Shown piece after piece: positions 1 to 8,500 of a stretch of 24,994 bases of DNA; position 1 is the first letter of the stretch; each line of letters opens with the position of its first letter. Under the pieces are notes generated by a model. That model was not told the DNA's origin and did not search any database. It saw only the letters and a list, made by a program, of their open reading frames with translations. A program made the translations under genes and the position numbers. Origin of the DNA: Chitinophagaceae bacterium (GTDB lineage: Bacteria > Bacteroidota > Bacteroidia > Chitinophagales > Chitinophagaceae); NCBI GenBank assembly GCA_017989935.1, contig JAGNOY010000004.1:1-24994 (forward strand), read 5' to 3'.

Positions 1-492
1 TGTCCTTGTGGTTATTTCAATCACCCCGAAAAAGAATGTAGCTGCCCACCTGGCACTGTACAAAAATATTTAAATAAAATTTCAGGTCCTTTGCTAGACC
101 GTATTGATTTACATCTAGAAGTTACACCAGTATCTTTTCAAGAACTTACCTCCACAAACTCTCGACCTCAAGAAGGAAGTAATTCCATCCGAGATAGAGT
201 CATCAAAGCAAGAGAAATTCAAGCAGCAAGATATCAGCTTCACGATGGTATTTATAGCAATGCTCAGATAGGCAGCAAACTTTTGCAAGAAATATGTATA
301 CTTAATTCAGCAGGTACCAATTTATTAAAAAAGGCTATGGAAAGACTTAATCTATCTGCACGTGCTTATGATAGAATCTTAAAAGTATCAAGAACAATTG
401 CCGATCTTGAAGGATCTGAGGAAATTAAAACCGAACATATTGCAGAAGCCATTCAATACCGTTCGTTAGACAGAGAAAACTGGGGTAGATAA
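1..492 (+). CDS. comM: ComM/YifB family Mg-chelatase-like AAA ATPase, C-terminal part (5' end outside the window)
   Basis: The frame is open from the first base, so the gene begins upstream; the TTG at 91 is not a credible start. Seen: a four-cysteine stretch (CPCGYFNHPEKECSC) followed by a P-G-x-x-x-x-Y-x-x-K-I-S-G-P-L-L-D-R-I-D motif, which in this family sits at the end of the AAA+ module near the sensor/arginine-finger region. After it comes an all-helical tail with the pattern LNLSARAYDRILKVSRTIADL, typical of the Mg-chelatase C-terminal domain. Known: ComM/YifB proteins are hexameric helicase-like ATPases; ComM drives branch migration during integration of DNA taken up by natural transformation. 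Inference: same role here, in the cytoplasm. The Walker A and B motifs are outside the window. The gene ends at a strong hairpin shared with the convergent lipoprotein gene. Confidence 0.93.
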   Translation, partial: CPCGYFNHPEKECSCPPGTVQKYLNKISGPLLDRIDLHLEVTPVSFQELTSTNSRPQEGSNSIRDRVIKAREIQAARYQLHDGIYSNAQIGSKLLQEICILNSAGTNLLKKAMERLNLSARAYDRILKVSRTIADLEGSEEIKTEHIAEAIQYRSLDRENWGR

Positions 493-496
493 AATA

Positions 497-526
497 AAAA
501 AGCCGTTTATTACTAAACGGCTTTTT
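497..526. terminator. Bidirectional intrinsic terminator between convergent genes
   Basis: Perfect 13-bp stem, AAAAAGCCGTTTA (497-509) with TAAACGGCTTTTT (514-526), and a 4-base loop TTAC. The A-rich left flank and the T-run on the right give a U-tract on either strand. It therefore serves both comM (plus) and the small lipoprotein gene (minus). Confidence 0.9.
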
Positions 527-542
527 CAAAAAGTAAATTAGA

Positions 543-746
543 TTACTTCAATTCGCAAGTAGTTGCACCTGCAGCGCTGTAAGTCTTTTCAGCAGCATCA
601 CAAGCATCAGTTGCATCCTTCTTTGTTGATTTATTCAAAGGAATATCAATTTTAATCGCACCTGTGCAAGAACATGTACGATCTTTTTTGCATGATACCA
701 TTCCGAAGGCACCAGCTACAATAGCAAGAATCAAGATTTTTTTCAT
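543..746 (-). CDS. Small cysteine-rich lipoprotein, function unknown
   Basis: 67 residues. The N-terminus is a short lysine-led hydrophobic signal peptide (residues 1-18) ending in a lipobox-like G-M-V-S-C, so C19 should be lipidated by Lgt and the signal removed by signal peptidase II. The mature protein starts C-K-K-D-R and has four further cysteines (C25, C27, C49, C64), enough for two disulfides. The middle is lysine/aspartate-rich (KSTKKDATDACDA). The charged residues just after the lipidated cysteine resemble the surface-export signal of Bacteroidota lipoproteins; that is an inference. No enzymatic motif is visible. It runs convergently into comM with the shared terminator, and its ATG follows an AT-rich leader without a clear Shine-Dalgarno sequence. 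Confidence 0.8.
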   Translation of the reverse strand: MKKILILAIVAGAFGMVSCKKDRTCSCTGAIKIDIPLNKSTKKDATDACDAAEKTYSAAGATTCELK

Positions 747-988
747 AAAATATAAATTTTCGTCAAAGCTAAAAGTTTTTTTGAATAATCACATACCATC
801 TATTGGGTATTTTTATTTTATTGATCATATTTCTACATTATTATTGTAGGTATATATCGACGTTTCACCACAGATTTATTTCTAGTTACGGCTTGCTGTT
901 ACATGTTAATTCTAACTATTCACCGAGAATCAAAAAAACTATATACTTACTTTCAAGAACACTGCGTTTAAATGTAAACTCACACATC

Positions 989-1513
989 ATGGCCGAAATC
1001 ATTTCATCAAACAGCAAAAAATCTACCCCACGAATCGATTTAACCCCTATGGTAGATTTAGGTTTCCTTCTTATTACCTTTTTTGTGTTTACTGCCAATC
1101 TCAATAAACCAAACACCCTAGACATTTTCATGCCACACGAAGGAGGTACACCTACCGAAATACCACATCACACCGCCATGACAATTTTTCTTGGCAAAGA
1201 ACATCAACTGTTTTACCTAACAAGTTACGATGCAATGCAGGATGCATTTGACAAATTAAGGCATACAAATTTTCGTAATACCGGAATTCGCCAAGCCCTA
1301 TTACAACATACAGCCTCGGTTAAAATGGCCTTCTCCCAACATCTCAAAGGCAGTACCGCTCAGGACACGCCTTTCATACTCATCAAACCAGATGCCTCAA
1401 GTCAATATAGCGATTTGATCGATCTCTTAGACGAATTAGCCATCGCCAATATTCATCATTATGCCATCATGGATATTAACACCAAAGAGTCTGAGGCAAT
1501 CAACAAGCTATGA
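989..1513 (+). CDS. exbD: ExbD/TolR-family biopolymer transport protein
   Basis: 174 residues from the ATG at 989. The frame is open back to 803, but those 62 extra residues are not ExbD-like, so the shorter start is chosen. Seen: a short cytoplasmic N-terminus, then T-P-M-V-D-L-G-F-L-L-I-T-F-F-V, the single transmembrane helix with the conserved membrane aspartate (D23) that carries protons in ExbD/TolR. A periplasmic domain of about 125 residues follows. Known: ExbD works with ExbB and TonB in the inner membrane to energise outer-membrane receptors. No exbB or tonB lies beside it in this window, which is unusual because these genes normally travel together. The next gene downstream encodes a TonB-receptor-like barrel, which fits but does not prove a joint role. 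A structured repeat starts just after the stop. Confidence 0.88.
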   Translation: MAEIISSNSKKSTPRIDLTPMVDLGFLLITFFVFTANLNKPNTLDIFMPHEGGTPTEIPHHTAMTIFLGKEHQLFYLTSYDAMQDAFDKLRHTNFRNTGIRQALLQHTASVKMAFSQHLKGSTAQDTPFILIKPDASSQYSDLIDLLDELAIANIHHYAIMDINTKESEAINKL

Positions 1514-1523
1514 TAGTTTATTC

Positions 1524-1628
1524 TTTTGGGCAGCACACGCGCTATACGCTCCAATCCACATCTCGTTTTAGGAAAACGAGATGTGGGATTTCCGCTACTA
1601 TCCCTGCTGCAATACAAATTTCGTTACA
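1524..1628 (+). repeat. Structured intergenic repeat, copy R1
   Basis: Begins TTTTGGGCAGCACACGCGCT and ends near ATTTCGTTACA. The end stem is GCAGCA (1530-1535) with TGCTGC (1605-1610). The central hairpin is a perfect 14-bp stem, CCACATCTCGTTTT (1556-1569) with AAAACGAGATGTGG (1573-1586), extended outward by AAT/ATT around a one-base bulge. The conserved 3' block TTTCCGCTACTATCCCTGC is at 1589-1607. The copy lies between exbD and the outer-membrane barrel gene and has no coding potential. It could influence transcription between these genes, but it lacks a clear T-run. Confidence 0.8.
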
Positions 1629-1744
1629 AAGCATGTTTACGTTATTCTAAAACAAAACCATTAAACCAATAATTTAAGCCACTCATACAAGTAGCCATAT
1701 TCTTCTAAGCAAGTTTAACTTTCTTTGAATTTCAAACTTTACAT

Positions 1745-4165
1745 ATGCGCTATTTTATACTTTATTTATTCATGATATGCTCACTTTCATCTTTTGCAAA
1801 AAATGAATTTTCTATCAAGGGCAAAGTCCTAAATGAAAAGAAACAAGAACTCCCTTTCTCTTCTGTCATGCTCCTGAATCAAAAAGACTCTAGTCTTGTT
1901 AAAGGTGATGTAACAGATGACAAAGGAAACTTCGCCTTTGTAATCGATCAAGCAGGCTCCTATATTTTATCTACAAGCAATCTGGGTTATCAAAAATATT
2001 ATTCAGCTCCTTTGCAACTGAATTCAACGAACGAAAGTCTGACCTTCAATATCGAACTTGTACCCTCAGAGAAAAAAATCAAAGAAGTGAAAGTCACTGC
2101 TAAAAAACCCATGATTGAAGTTAAAGCAGATAAAACAGTTTTCAATGTAGAATCAAGTATCAATGCTACAGGAACCAATGCCTTGGACCTCTTGAAAAAA
2201 AGCCCTGGAGTACGTGTAGACAAAGACGACAATATTGAAATGCGTGGGAAAAATAATGTAAAAATTTATATCGATGGTAAACCTTCCTATTTAGGAAACA
2301 AAGATTTGGCAAGTGTATTAAAAAGCATGCAATCTTCTGATATCGAATCTATAGAACTGATTACAAATCCTTCCGCCAAATATGAAGCAGAAGGTAATGC
2401 GGGCATTATTAATATTCGCTTAAAAAAGAATAAAAAATTCGGAACCAATGGAAATGTAAATGCAGGTGTTGGACAAGGCGTTTACTTTAAGTATAATGGT
2501 GGATTATCCTTAAATCACAGAAATAAAAAAGTGAATGCCTTTGGAAATTATAGTTACAACGGAGGCAAAAACTTTAATGACCAAAATTTGAACAGAACTC
2601 AAAACGGCATCAATTATGACTTTAAAGCTGAAAATACACATAAGCAACAAACACATTACGCCAAAGCTGGTTTAGATTATTACCTAAACTCTACAAGCAT
2701 TTTGGGCATCATGGCAAGTGGTAATTTTACCGACATGAATTTTAGTAGCAAAAGCAAAACCTATATCGGACCAGCAGATCAAGATCCAAATCAAGTGTTG
2801 ATAGCTACCAACAATATTCCAGGCAAGCATCAAAACAAAAATCTAAATTTAAACTACAAATACGAAGACACAAGCGCCCATACTTTAAACATTGATTTAG
2901 ATTATGGAAACTTTCAAAGTACCGGTAAAAGTTATCAACCCAATACTTATTGGAACATCGACGAAACCCTGATTCAAAATCAAGCCATCTTCAGAAATCT
3001 TACACCTACCACTATCAATATTTATGCAGCTAAAGCGGATTACGAGCAAAACTTTCTTAAAGGCAAACTTGGCTTTGGCGCTAAATTCGGTTACGTAAAA
3101 ACCGATAATGATTTCAAATTTTACAATGTGGTGAATCAAATCGACACCCTTAATTTATTCCAATCCAATCATTTTGTATACACAGAAAATGTTAATGCAG
3201 CTTACGTAAATTACAATCGCAACCTGAATACAAAAATCAGCACACAAGTAGGATTAAGATTAGAACATACGGCTTCTAAAGGTATGCTGAGCAGTGCCTT
3301 CCCGCAAGCAGACGATACAGTAAAAAGAAATTATATCAATTTATTTCCAAGCGCAGGCATGACTTATACCTTAGACCCTAAAAATACCTTTGGCTTAACT
3401 TATAGTCGCCGAATAGATCGCCCAAGTTATCAAGATCTAAACCCTTTCGAAAATAAGCTAGATGAATTAACGTATGAAAAAGGGAATGCATTTCTCCGAC
3501 CACAATACACCCAATCTATCGACCTGACTCATACGTATATGCAATACGTCACCACTACATTAAACTATAGTAGAACCAAAGATATGTTCATGCAAACCAC
3601 GGATACTACTGAATTTTCTAGAACCTATGTGACACAGAAAAATTTCGCTTCTCAAGATATGGCTGGTCTGAATATTTCTTTTCCAATACCTGCTAAATCG
3701 TGGTGGATGATTTTTGCAAATGTCAATGCAAATTATATAGTACTTAATGCCAACTTTGAAGGCAGAAAATTGCAGAATAAGTATCTTACTTATACCTTGT
3801 ATATGGATAATACAATCACTTTGCCTAAAGAATATACATTGAATATTTCTGGCTGGTTTGCAGGTCCTTCATACTGGGGCGGCACCTTTAGAACAAATAA
3901 AATGGGAAGTTTAGACTTAGGTATTCAAAAGCAATTCATGCAAAAAAGATTGAGCGCCAAAATCAGCTTGTCTGATGTCTTCTTAACATCTCGATGGTAT
4001 GCCACAAGCAACTTTTCAGGATTATACATCGAAGGAAATGGAAATGCTGAAAGCAGACAATTAAATCTTAACTTAAGCTATCGTTTCGGAAGCAATCAAG
4101 TAGCCAAACAACGTGAAAGAAAAGCGGGTTCAACAGAAGAAAGTCAGCGTATAAAAGGAAGATAG
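1745..4165 (+). CDS. TonB-dependent-receptor-like outer-membrane beta-barrel protein with carboxypeptidase-regulatory N-domain
   Basis: 806 residues. Residues 1-18 form a signal peptide (ending S-S-F-A). About 22-105 is a carboxypeptidase-regulatory-like beta-sandwich (start F-S-I-K-G-K-V, later L-S-T-S-N-L-G-Y-Q-K-Y). About 118-230 is a plug domain, with N-A-L-D-L-L-K-K-S-P-G-V-R-V-D, V-K-I-Y-I-D-G-K-P and I-E-L-I-T-N-P-S-A-K-Y-E-A-E-G. The rest is a beta-barrel rich in alternating aromatic strands (R-R-I-D-R-P-S-Y-Q-D-L-N-P-F near residue 560). This matches the outer membrane beta-barrel family common in Bacteroidota, related to SusC/TonB receptors but shorter. No classical TonB box was identified, and the barrel ends in a charged extension (residues about 787-806) instead of the usual terminal aromatic, so the last strand is probably just before it (N-L-S-Y-R-F). 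Substrate unknown. exbD lies upstream, which may supply energy. Confidence 0.9.
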   Translation: MRYFILYLFMICSLSSFAKNEFSIKGKVLNEKKQELPFSSVMLLNQKDSSLVKGDVTDDKGNFAFVIDQAGSYILSTSNLGYQKYYSAPLQLNSTNESLTFNIELVPSEKKIKEVKVTAKKPMIEVKADKTVFNVESSINATGTNALDLLKKSPGVRVDKDDNIEMRGKNNVKIYIDGKPSYLGNKDLASVLKSMQSSDIESIELITNPSAKYEAEGNAGIINIRLKKNKKFGTNGNVNAGVGQGVYFKYNGGLSLNHRNKKVNAFGNYSYNGGKNFNDQNLNRTQNGINYDFKAENTHKQQTHYAKAGLDYYLNSTSILGIMASGNFTDMNFSSKSKTYIGPADQDPNQVLIATNNIPGKHQNKNLNLNYKYEDTSAHTLNIDLDYGNFQSTGKSYQPNTYWNIDETLIQNQAIFRNLTPTTINIYAAKADYEQNFLKGKLGFGAKFGYVKTDNDFKFYNVVNQIDTLNLFQSNHFVYTENVNAAYVNYNRNLNTKISTQVGLRLEHTASKGMLSSAFPQADDTVKRNYINLFPSAGMTYTLDPKNTFGLTYSRRIDRPSYQDLNPFENKLDELTYEKGNAFLRPQYTQSIDLTHTYMQYVTTTLNYSRTKDMFMQTTDTTEFSRTYVTQKNFASQDMAGLNISFPIPAKSWWMIFANVNANYIVLNANFEGRKLQNKYLTYTLYMDNTITLPKEYTLNISGWFAGPSYWGGTFRTNKMGSLDLGIQKQFMQKRLSAKISLSDVFLTSRWYATSNFSGLYIEGNGNAESRQLNLNLSYRFGSNQVAKQRERKAGSTEESQRIKGR

Positions 4166-4216
4166 AATTCAATAAGATCAATAAATGTTTAAACTATATT
4201 TTATGTCGACTCGATA

Positions 4217-4999
4217 TTACTTATCAAGATAATATTTCTTGAACCAACGTGTAATTTTAGAGTTGTCAATTTTATCCCATTTTTTCTTTTTTCTTACCAT
4301 TTTGAAATGTGCAACTAATTCAAAAGGTTCATTCTCCTTTGAATTGTCAAAGAAAAATGCTTGATATGCGCATTGAGATGCTTTATACATAAGATTTAAA
4401 GACCTATAGTATCTGTCTTCAATTTTTTCCGATGGCACATCATGTCCATTTTCTGCCACCCTCAGAGCAACTCTATACTTATTAATTTCAGGCGACTCGG
4501 TAGAAACAAAGTACAGATAAACCTTATAGCCCACGCTGCATGCACGACGCATTATTTCCAAATTGGATTCATGAGAAAATACGGTTTCAAAACTAAATCG
4601 TCTATTTAATCGAAGCATCTCTTCTCTTAAATACCTAGCTATTATTTGACCAATTTTGTCAGCATTTATTTTATTGCGCAAAACAATTGAATTTCCTGCA
4701 ATTGAAAATGATTCAATGAAATTTACCTCATTAAACTTTTTGTCTAGAAGGCCCGATGATTTTGCAAATTCAATAAATTGAACATGAGATATCTTCAATT
4801 TGTAAGAAGAAAATGAAAATTTATCTTTTTTACGTGACAGTGTGATATCATCAGCATTTATATAATAACCAAAGTCAATAGGTATATTCTCAACTTTTGC
4901 ATTTCTTACTGCCTGAATTATGGTACTTTTCCCAGAACCATTTGGACCTGCGAATATTCTTAATCTTAATTCTCTTTTAGGTGATTCAGGAACTGCCAA
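4217..4999 (-). CDS. Zeta-toxin-like P-loop kinase
   Basis: 260 residues with a TTG start; no ATG precedes the P-loop, and the only in-frame room upstream is three codons after a TAG. Seen: Walker A G-P-N-G-S-G-K-S-T (18-26), Y-Y-I-N-A-D-D-I (45-52), R-F-S-F-E-T-V-F-S (134-142), then R-V-A-L-R-V-x-x-x-G-H-D-V-P (about 175-189), R-Y-Y-R-S-L (196-201) and F-F-D-N-S near 218. This order is that of the zeta-toxin family. Known: zeta toxins phosphorylate UDP-N-acetylglucosamine or related nucleotide sugars and block cell-wall synthesis; some relatives have other substrates. The segment between the NADD motif and FETV is longer than in compact zeta proteins. The upstream 75-residue gene is in the same frame, nine bases of codons plus one amber codon away, and is the likely antitoxin. 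Confidence 0.82.
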   Translation of the reverse strand: MAVPESPKRELRLRIFAGPNGSGKSTIIQAVRNAKVENIPIDFGYYINADDITLSRKKDKFSFSSYKLKISHVQFIEFAKSSGLLDKKFNEVNFIESFSIAGNSIVLRNKINADKIGQIIARYLREEMLRLNRRFSFETVFSHESNLEIMRRACSVGYKVYLYFVSTESPEINKYRVALRVAENGHDVPSEKIEDRYYRSLNLMYKASQCAYQAFFFDNSKENEPFELVAHFKMVRKKKKWDKIDNSKITRWFKKYYLDK

Positions 5000-5008
5000 C
5001 TGAAAAGA

Positions 5009-5236
5009 CTATTGTAAATATACTATTATTTCAGTCCTGCCATCTTCGTACTTTTTTACCACGGCATCATTCTCAGCAACAACTACATAACCCATAACCT
5101 TCATAGCCTTTTGCGAAGCTAACTTGCCAGCTGCTCTTGCCTTGCTTAAGGTGAGCCTCTTTGTAAGGTAGGTAAGATTCTTTCTACTCGACCCACTCAA
5201 AGCAATTTTTTGTACTGATTTCTTAACAACTGACAT
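5009..5236 (-). CDS. Putative antitoxin partner of the zeta-like toxin
   Basis: 75 residues from an ATG at 5236. The N-terminal half is strongly basic (K-K-S-V-Q-K-I, S-S-R-K-N-L, T-K-R-L-T-L-S-K-A-R-A-A-G-K-L-A) and predicted helical. The C-terminal half is a small strand-rich tail (G-Y-V-V-V-A-E-N, D-G-R-T-E-I-I-V-Y-L-Q). No named family is recognised. Its assignment as antitoxin rests on size, position immediately upstream of a zeta-like toxin, co-orientation and tight spacing. It stops at TAG (5009-5011); reading on in the same frame gives S-F-Q and then the toxin from its TTG. A basic DNA-binding-like N-terminus would be compatible with autoregulation, but this is inference. Confidence 0.6.
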   Translation of the reverse strand: MSVVKKSVQKIALSGSSRKNLTYLTKRLTLSKARAAGKLASQKAMKVMGYVVVAENDAVVKKYEDGRTEIIVYLQ

Positions 5237-5575
5237 TTAGGCTATTTTGACATAAAAGTATTGAAAATAAATTTCCTGACAAAAATAGAAACAACATTCT
5301 TCTAATTAAAGAGTCAGTTTTAAAATGCAATGCAGCTAATCTTGGTTATGGAAACAATAATGTCGATTCAATCTTCTTACTTTGACACTTGTTATAAAAA
5401 AATCATACTTTTTCTTACTTCTAAGTTCTGTTGATATGGCTTTCGGCCAATAACGAATATAATTCGAAAGAAAACTAAACGAACTTGAATTCTTTGTATA
5501 CATAAAAATATTAATTTCTTAAATACAAATCAATTCAATTCATCATTTCTTATTTTTTCCCTACTTTAGCCTTCT
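5237..5575. other. Divergent intergenic region with no gene seen
   Basis: Very AT-rich stretch between the toxin-antitoxin operon (minus) and the TraB/GumN gene (plus). No ORF with coding character was found on either strand. It must hold promoters for both directions. A small inverted repeat CTTTCG/CGAAAG with an inner CGAA/TTCG lies around 5440-5475. A weak -7-like TACTTTAG (one mismatch to TAnnTTTG) occurs at 5562-5569, six bases before the 5576 start. Confidence 0.5.
5280..5287 (-). promoter_or_regulatory. Possible -7 box (TATTTTTG) of the toxin-antitoxin operon
   Basis: Minus-strand TATTTTTG matches the Bacteroidota -7 consensus TAnnTTTG, about 44 bases before the antitoxin ATG. No convincing -33 TTTG is at the expected distance, so this is a weak call in AT-rich sequence. 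Confidence 0.3.
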
Positions 5576-8500
5576 ATGAATAACTACAGAAGCCTACTGC
5601 TTGCCATTGTCATCATTTTTTCTTTTTTTACATCAAGCGCGCAAAAACCAAAAGTCTTTGAAAAAAGTATCTTTTGGAAAATCACACCCAAAGAAGGCGG
5701 CAAACCTTCTTACTTATATGGCACCATGCATGTGAGCAAAAAAGTAGCCTTTAGACTACCTGAAGAATTTTACGATGCAGTCAAATCTGTGGACTTTGTG
5801 GCTTTAGAAAGCAATCCCGAAAACTGGACCGAAGAAATAGAGAAATCGGGCGATTTAAAAGAATTACTCACTCTTTCTTCTATGGGTTTAAAAAATAATA
5901 ATATGTATGGAAGTAGTTTCTATGAATATTCTTATGGCCAAAAACCTTTAAATAATTCGACGCTAAAAAGACAACTGAGTTACGAACCTCAATCAGCCAA
6001 TGAATTGCTCTTTCGCTCTTATGGAGGCTTTAAAGGAAACTTTGAAGAAGACACCTACCTTGATTTATATATTTTTAAAACAGGCAAAAAATTTGGCATT
6101 CCAGTCATTAGCTTAGAAAATATTACTTGGTCGCTAGAGACAGTCATGAAAGCATCTTTAGATGCAGCCAATCCGACCAAACAACGAAATAAGAAAAATG
6201 TTTACTTAGGTAATATGCAAACCGAATTGGAAGATGCCTATCGCGAACATGATTTAAATAAACTAGATAGTATTCAAAAAGCATCCTCTCCAAATGACGA
6301 CTACTTAAATGGTTTGTTGTATATCAGAAATGATACCATGTATAAGACTATGAGCACCTTAATGAAACAAGGAAAATCAGTTTTTTCCGCTGTTGGAGCT
6401 GCACATCTTGGTGGTGAAAAAGGACTGCTTTTAAAATTTATTGATGCAGGATTTAAAGTCACACCTGTTGAATACAAAACTAACTTAGACCCTTCTGAAC
6501 AAATCAACAAACTTGATACTATGTTTGTGCCAGTTCAATTTAAAAAGCGCACCAGTAGAGATTCTACACTTACATTCTATACACCTGCCTACACAGCCGC
6601 ATCAGCGCCGAATGGTAATGTAGAATATTTAAGTGCCGACATGACAAATGGCGTTTACTATTACATCGGACGATTAAATACATTTCAATATTTGTCTGAT
6701 TTAAGTAGTAAAGAAATCGAAAGTAAAATTGATAGTTTAATTTTTGAAAATACACAAGGCAGTATTTTGCAAAAGAAAAAGATAGTATTTCAAACTTATC
6801 CTGGCTTTGATATTGAAAGCAAAACCAAATCAGGGAAAATTATTAAACAACGTATACTCATTACTCCAGCTGAATTGTTGTTTTGCAAAGTTGTCGGCAA
6901 AGAAGACTATTTCAAGCAGAATAACGTTGATAGCTTTTTCAATTTATTGCAAATCAATTATCAAGCAAACAATACAGGTCGTATAGATTTTTTAGCTGAT
7001 GTTGAATTATCCATGCCACTATCCATTAAAGAATGTGCTTATGAAAAAATGGAATTTAATAGCCCGAACTTACTTTTACAAGGTGTTGATCAAGATGGAG
7101 ATTACTATCAATTCTTGAGAAACTATACCGTACGGCAGTATGAACATGAAGAGGACACTTTTCACTTGAATATGTATGTGCACTTCTTTGCACAAAGTTT
7201 CGACTATACAACCATAAGTCAAACACATACCAAATTAGCAGGACTACCGGCAGTGATAGCTGAATTTAAGACTAAAGAAAACAACAAGGTATTTGCGGCA
7301 TTTATTTCGCGTGCTTCGAATGTGTATTTTTTAATTGCAGGTACTTCAAAGAAAGAAAAAGCCATGGCTTTTTTTCAATCAGTAAAATTAAAACAAGATC
7401 TTAGGCAAAATTTGTATACCTATAAAGATACGAGTGAAGGGTTTTCGTTTCGTACTCCATTAAAACCCATGGGAGGCAAATTCTCTAAAGAATTATTTTC
7501 GCAATACCTAAAGGGAGGTGGAGAATATGATTTTGCAAAACGTAAAGATGTTTTCAGTACTGTCTTTCAGGATAATGACTTGGGTTATCAATACACCATT
7601 GGAATTCAAGAACTCAACGCCTATGAATCTTATCCTACGATTGATTCTTTTTGGAAATCATATTACAAAGAATCATTTCCTGAGTTTGATGAAAAATATA
7701 TTGTAAGCAAAAAAAACTGGAAAGAAGGGAACGCCTACGTTATGCTCATGAATGTGAAGGATACTAATACTGTAAATGAATCTATTGTAAAAACTATTTT
7801 ATCTGGAGACAAAATATTTCAGTTACTCACATTTAGAGACACCCTTAGTAAAAATTTCAATTTACTAGATTCGGCTATCAATACCGTTTCGTTTAATTCA
7901 TCTAAGCCCAACAGAATTTTACTATCGAAAATAGATACTTTCTTTAGTCATATTATATCTAAAGACTCAGCCACAAAGGAGTTTCTAACTAAAAATACCA
8001 ATTATTATAATGTGCTACCTGGAGAAGAAGGTAAATTGAGAAGCATGTTAGACACATCAGAAGTATTAAAAAAGAAAGACGATTTATATCATACCATATT
8101 ATACAAATTAGATTCGGATACCAGTGATGCCAATTTAAAATTCCTAGAAACTTTATTTAGAAAAAATGAAGCGAATGCACAAAGACAAATTGTGATATTA
8201 AATACATTGGCTTATATGAATAGCTATAAGGCAACTAAACTTTTCAAAACCTTATTAACTGAAGCGCCACCTCTCGAATTTGAAGAAGACGACAACCCTT
8301 TGAATCATTATTATGATACCTTGACTTTGGCGAAACAATTATTCCCAGAATTAATGCAATTGATTGACTATGATGAATACAAAATGGATGTTGTGTATTT
8401 ACTCAGCAATTTGATGTCGCGAAAATTAATAGACTCGTCTATGTATGAACAGAAAGTAAACTACTTTACAATTAAAGGCAAAGAAGAAGTGAGAAGAAAA

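Noticed and set aside
803..988. Upstream extension of the exbD frame (62 codons)
   Set aside because: The extra residues are not ExbD-like and contain no signal for a membrane start; the ATG at 989 gives the usual family length.
1524..1628. R1-R5 as insertion sequences
   Set aside because: They are about 95-155 bp, have no ORF, and no transposase or clear target-site duplication is visible; at most they are non-autonomous.
2897..3139. Antisense ORFs within the outer-membrane barrel gene
   Set aside because: They are shadows of a strongly coding frame and have no coding character of their own.
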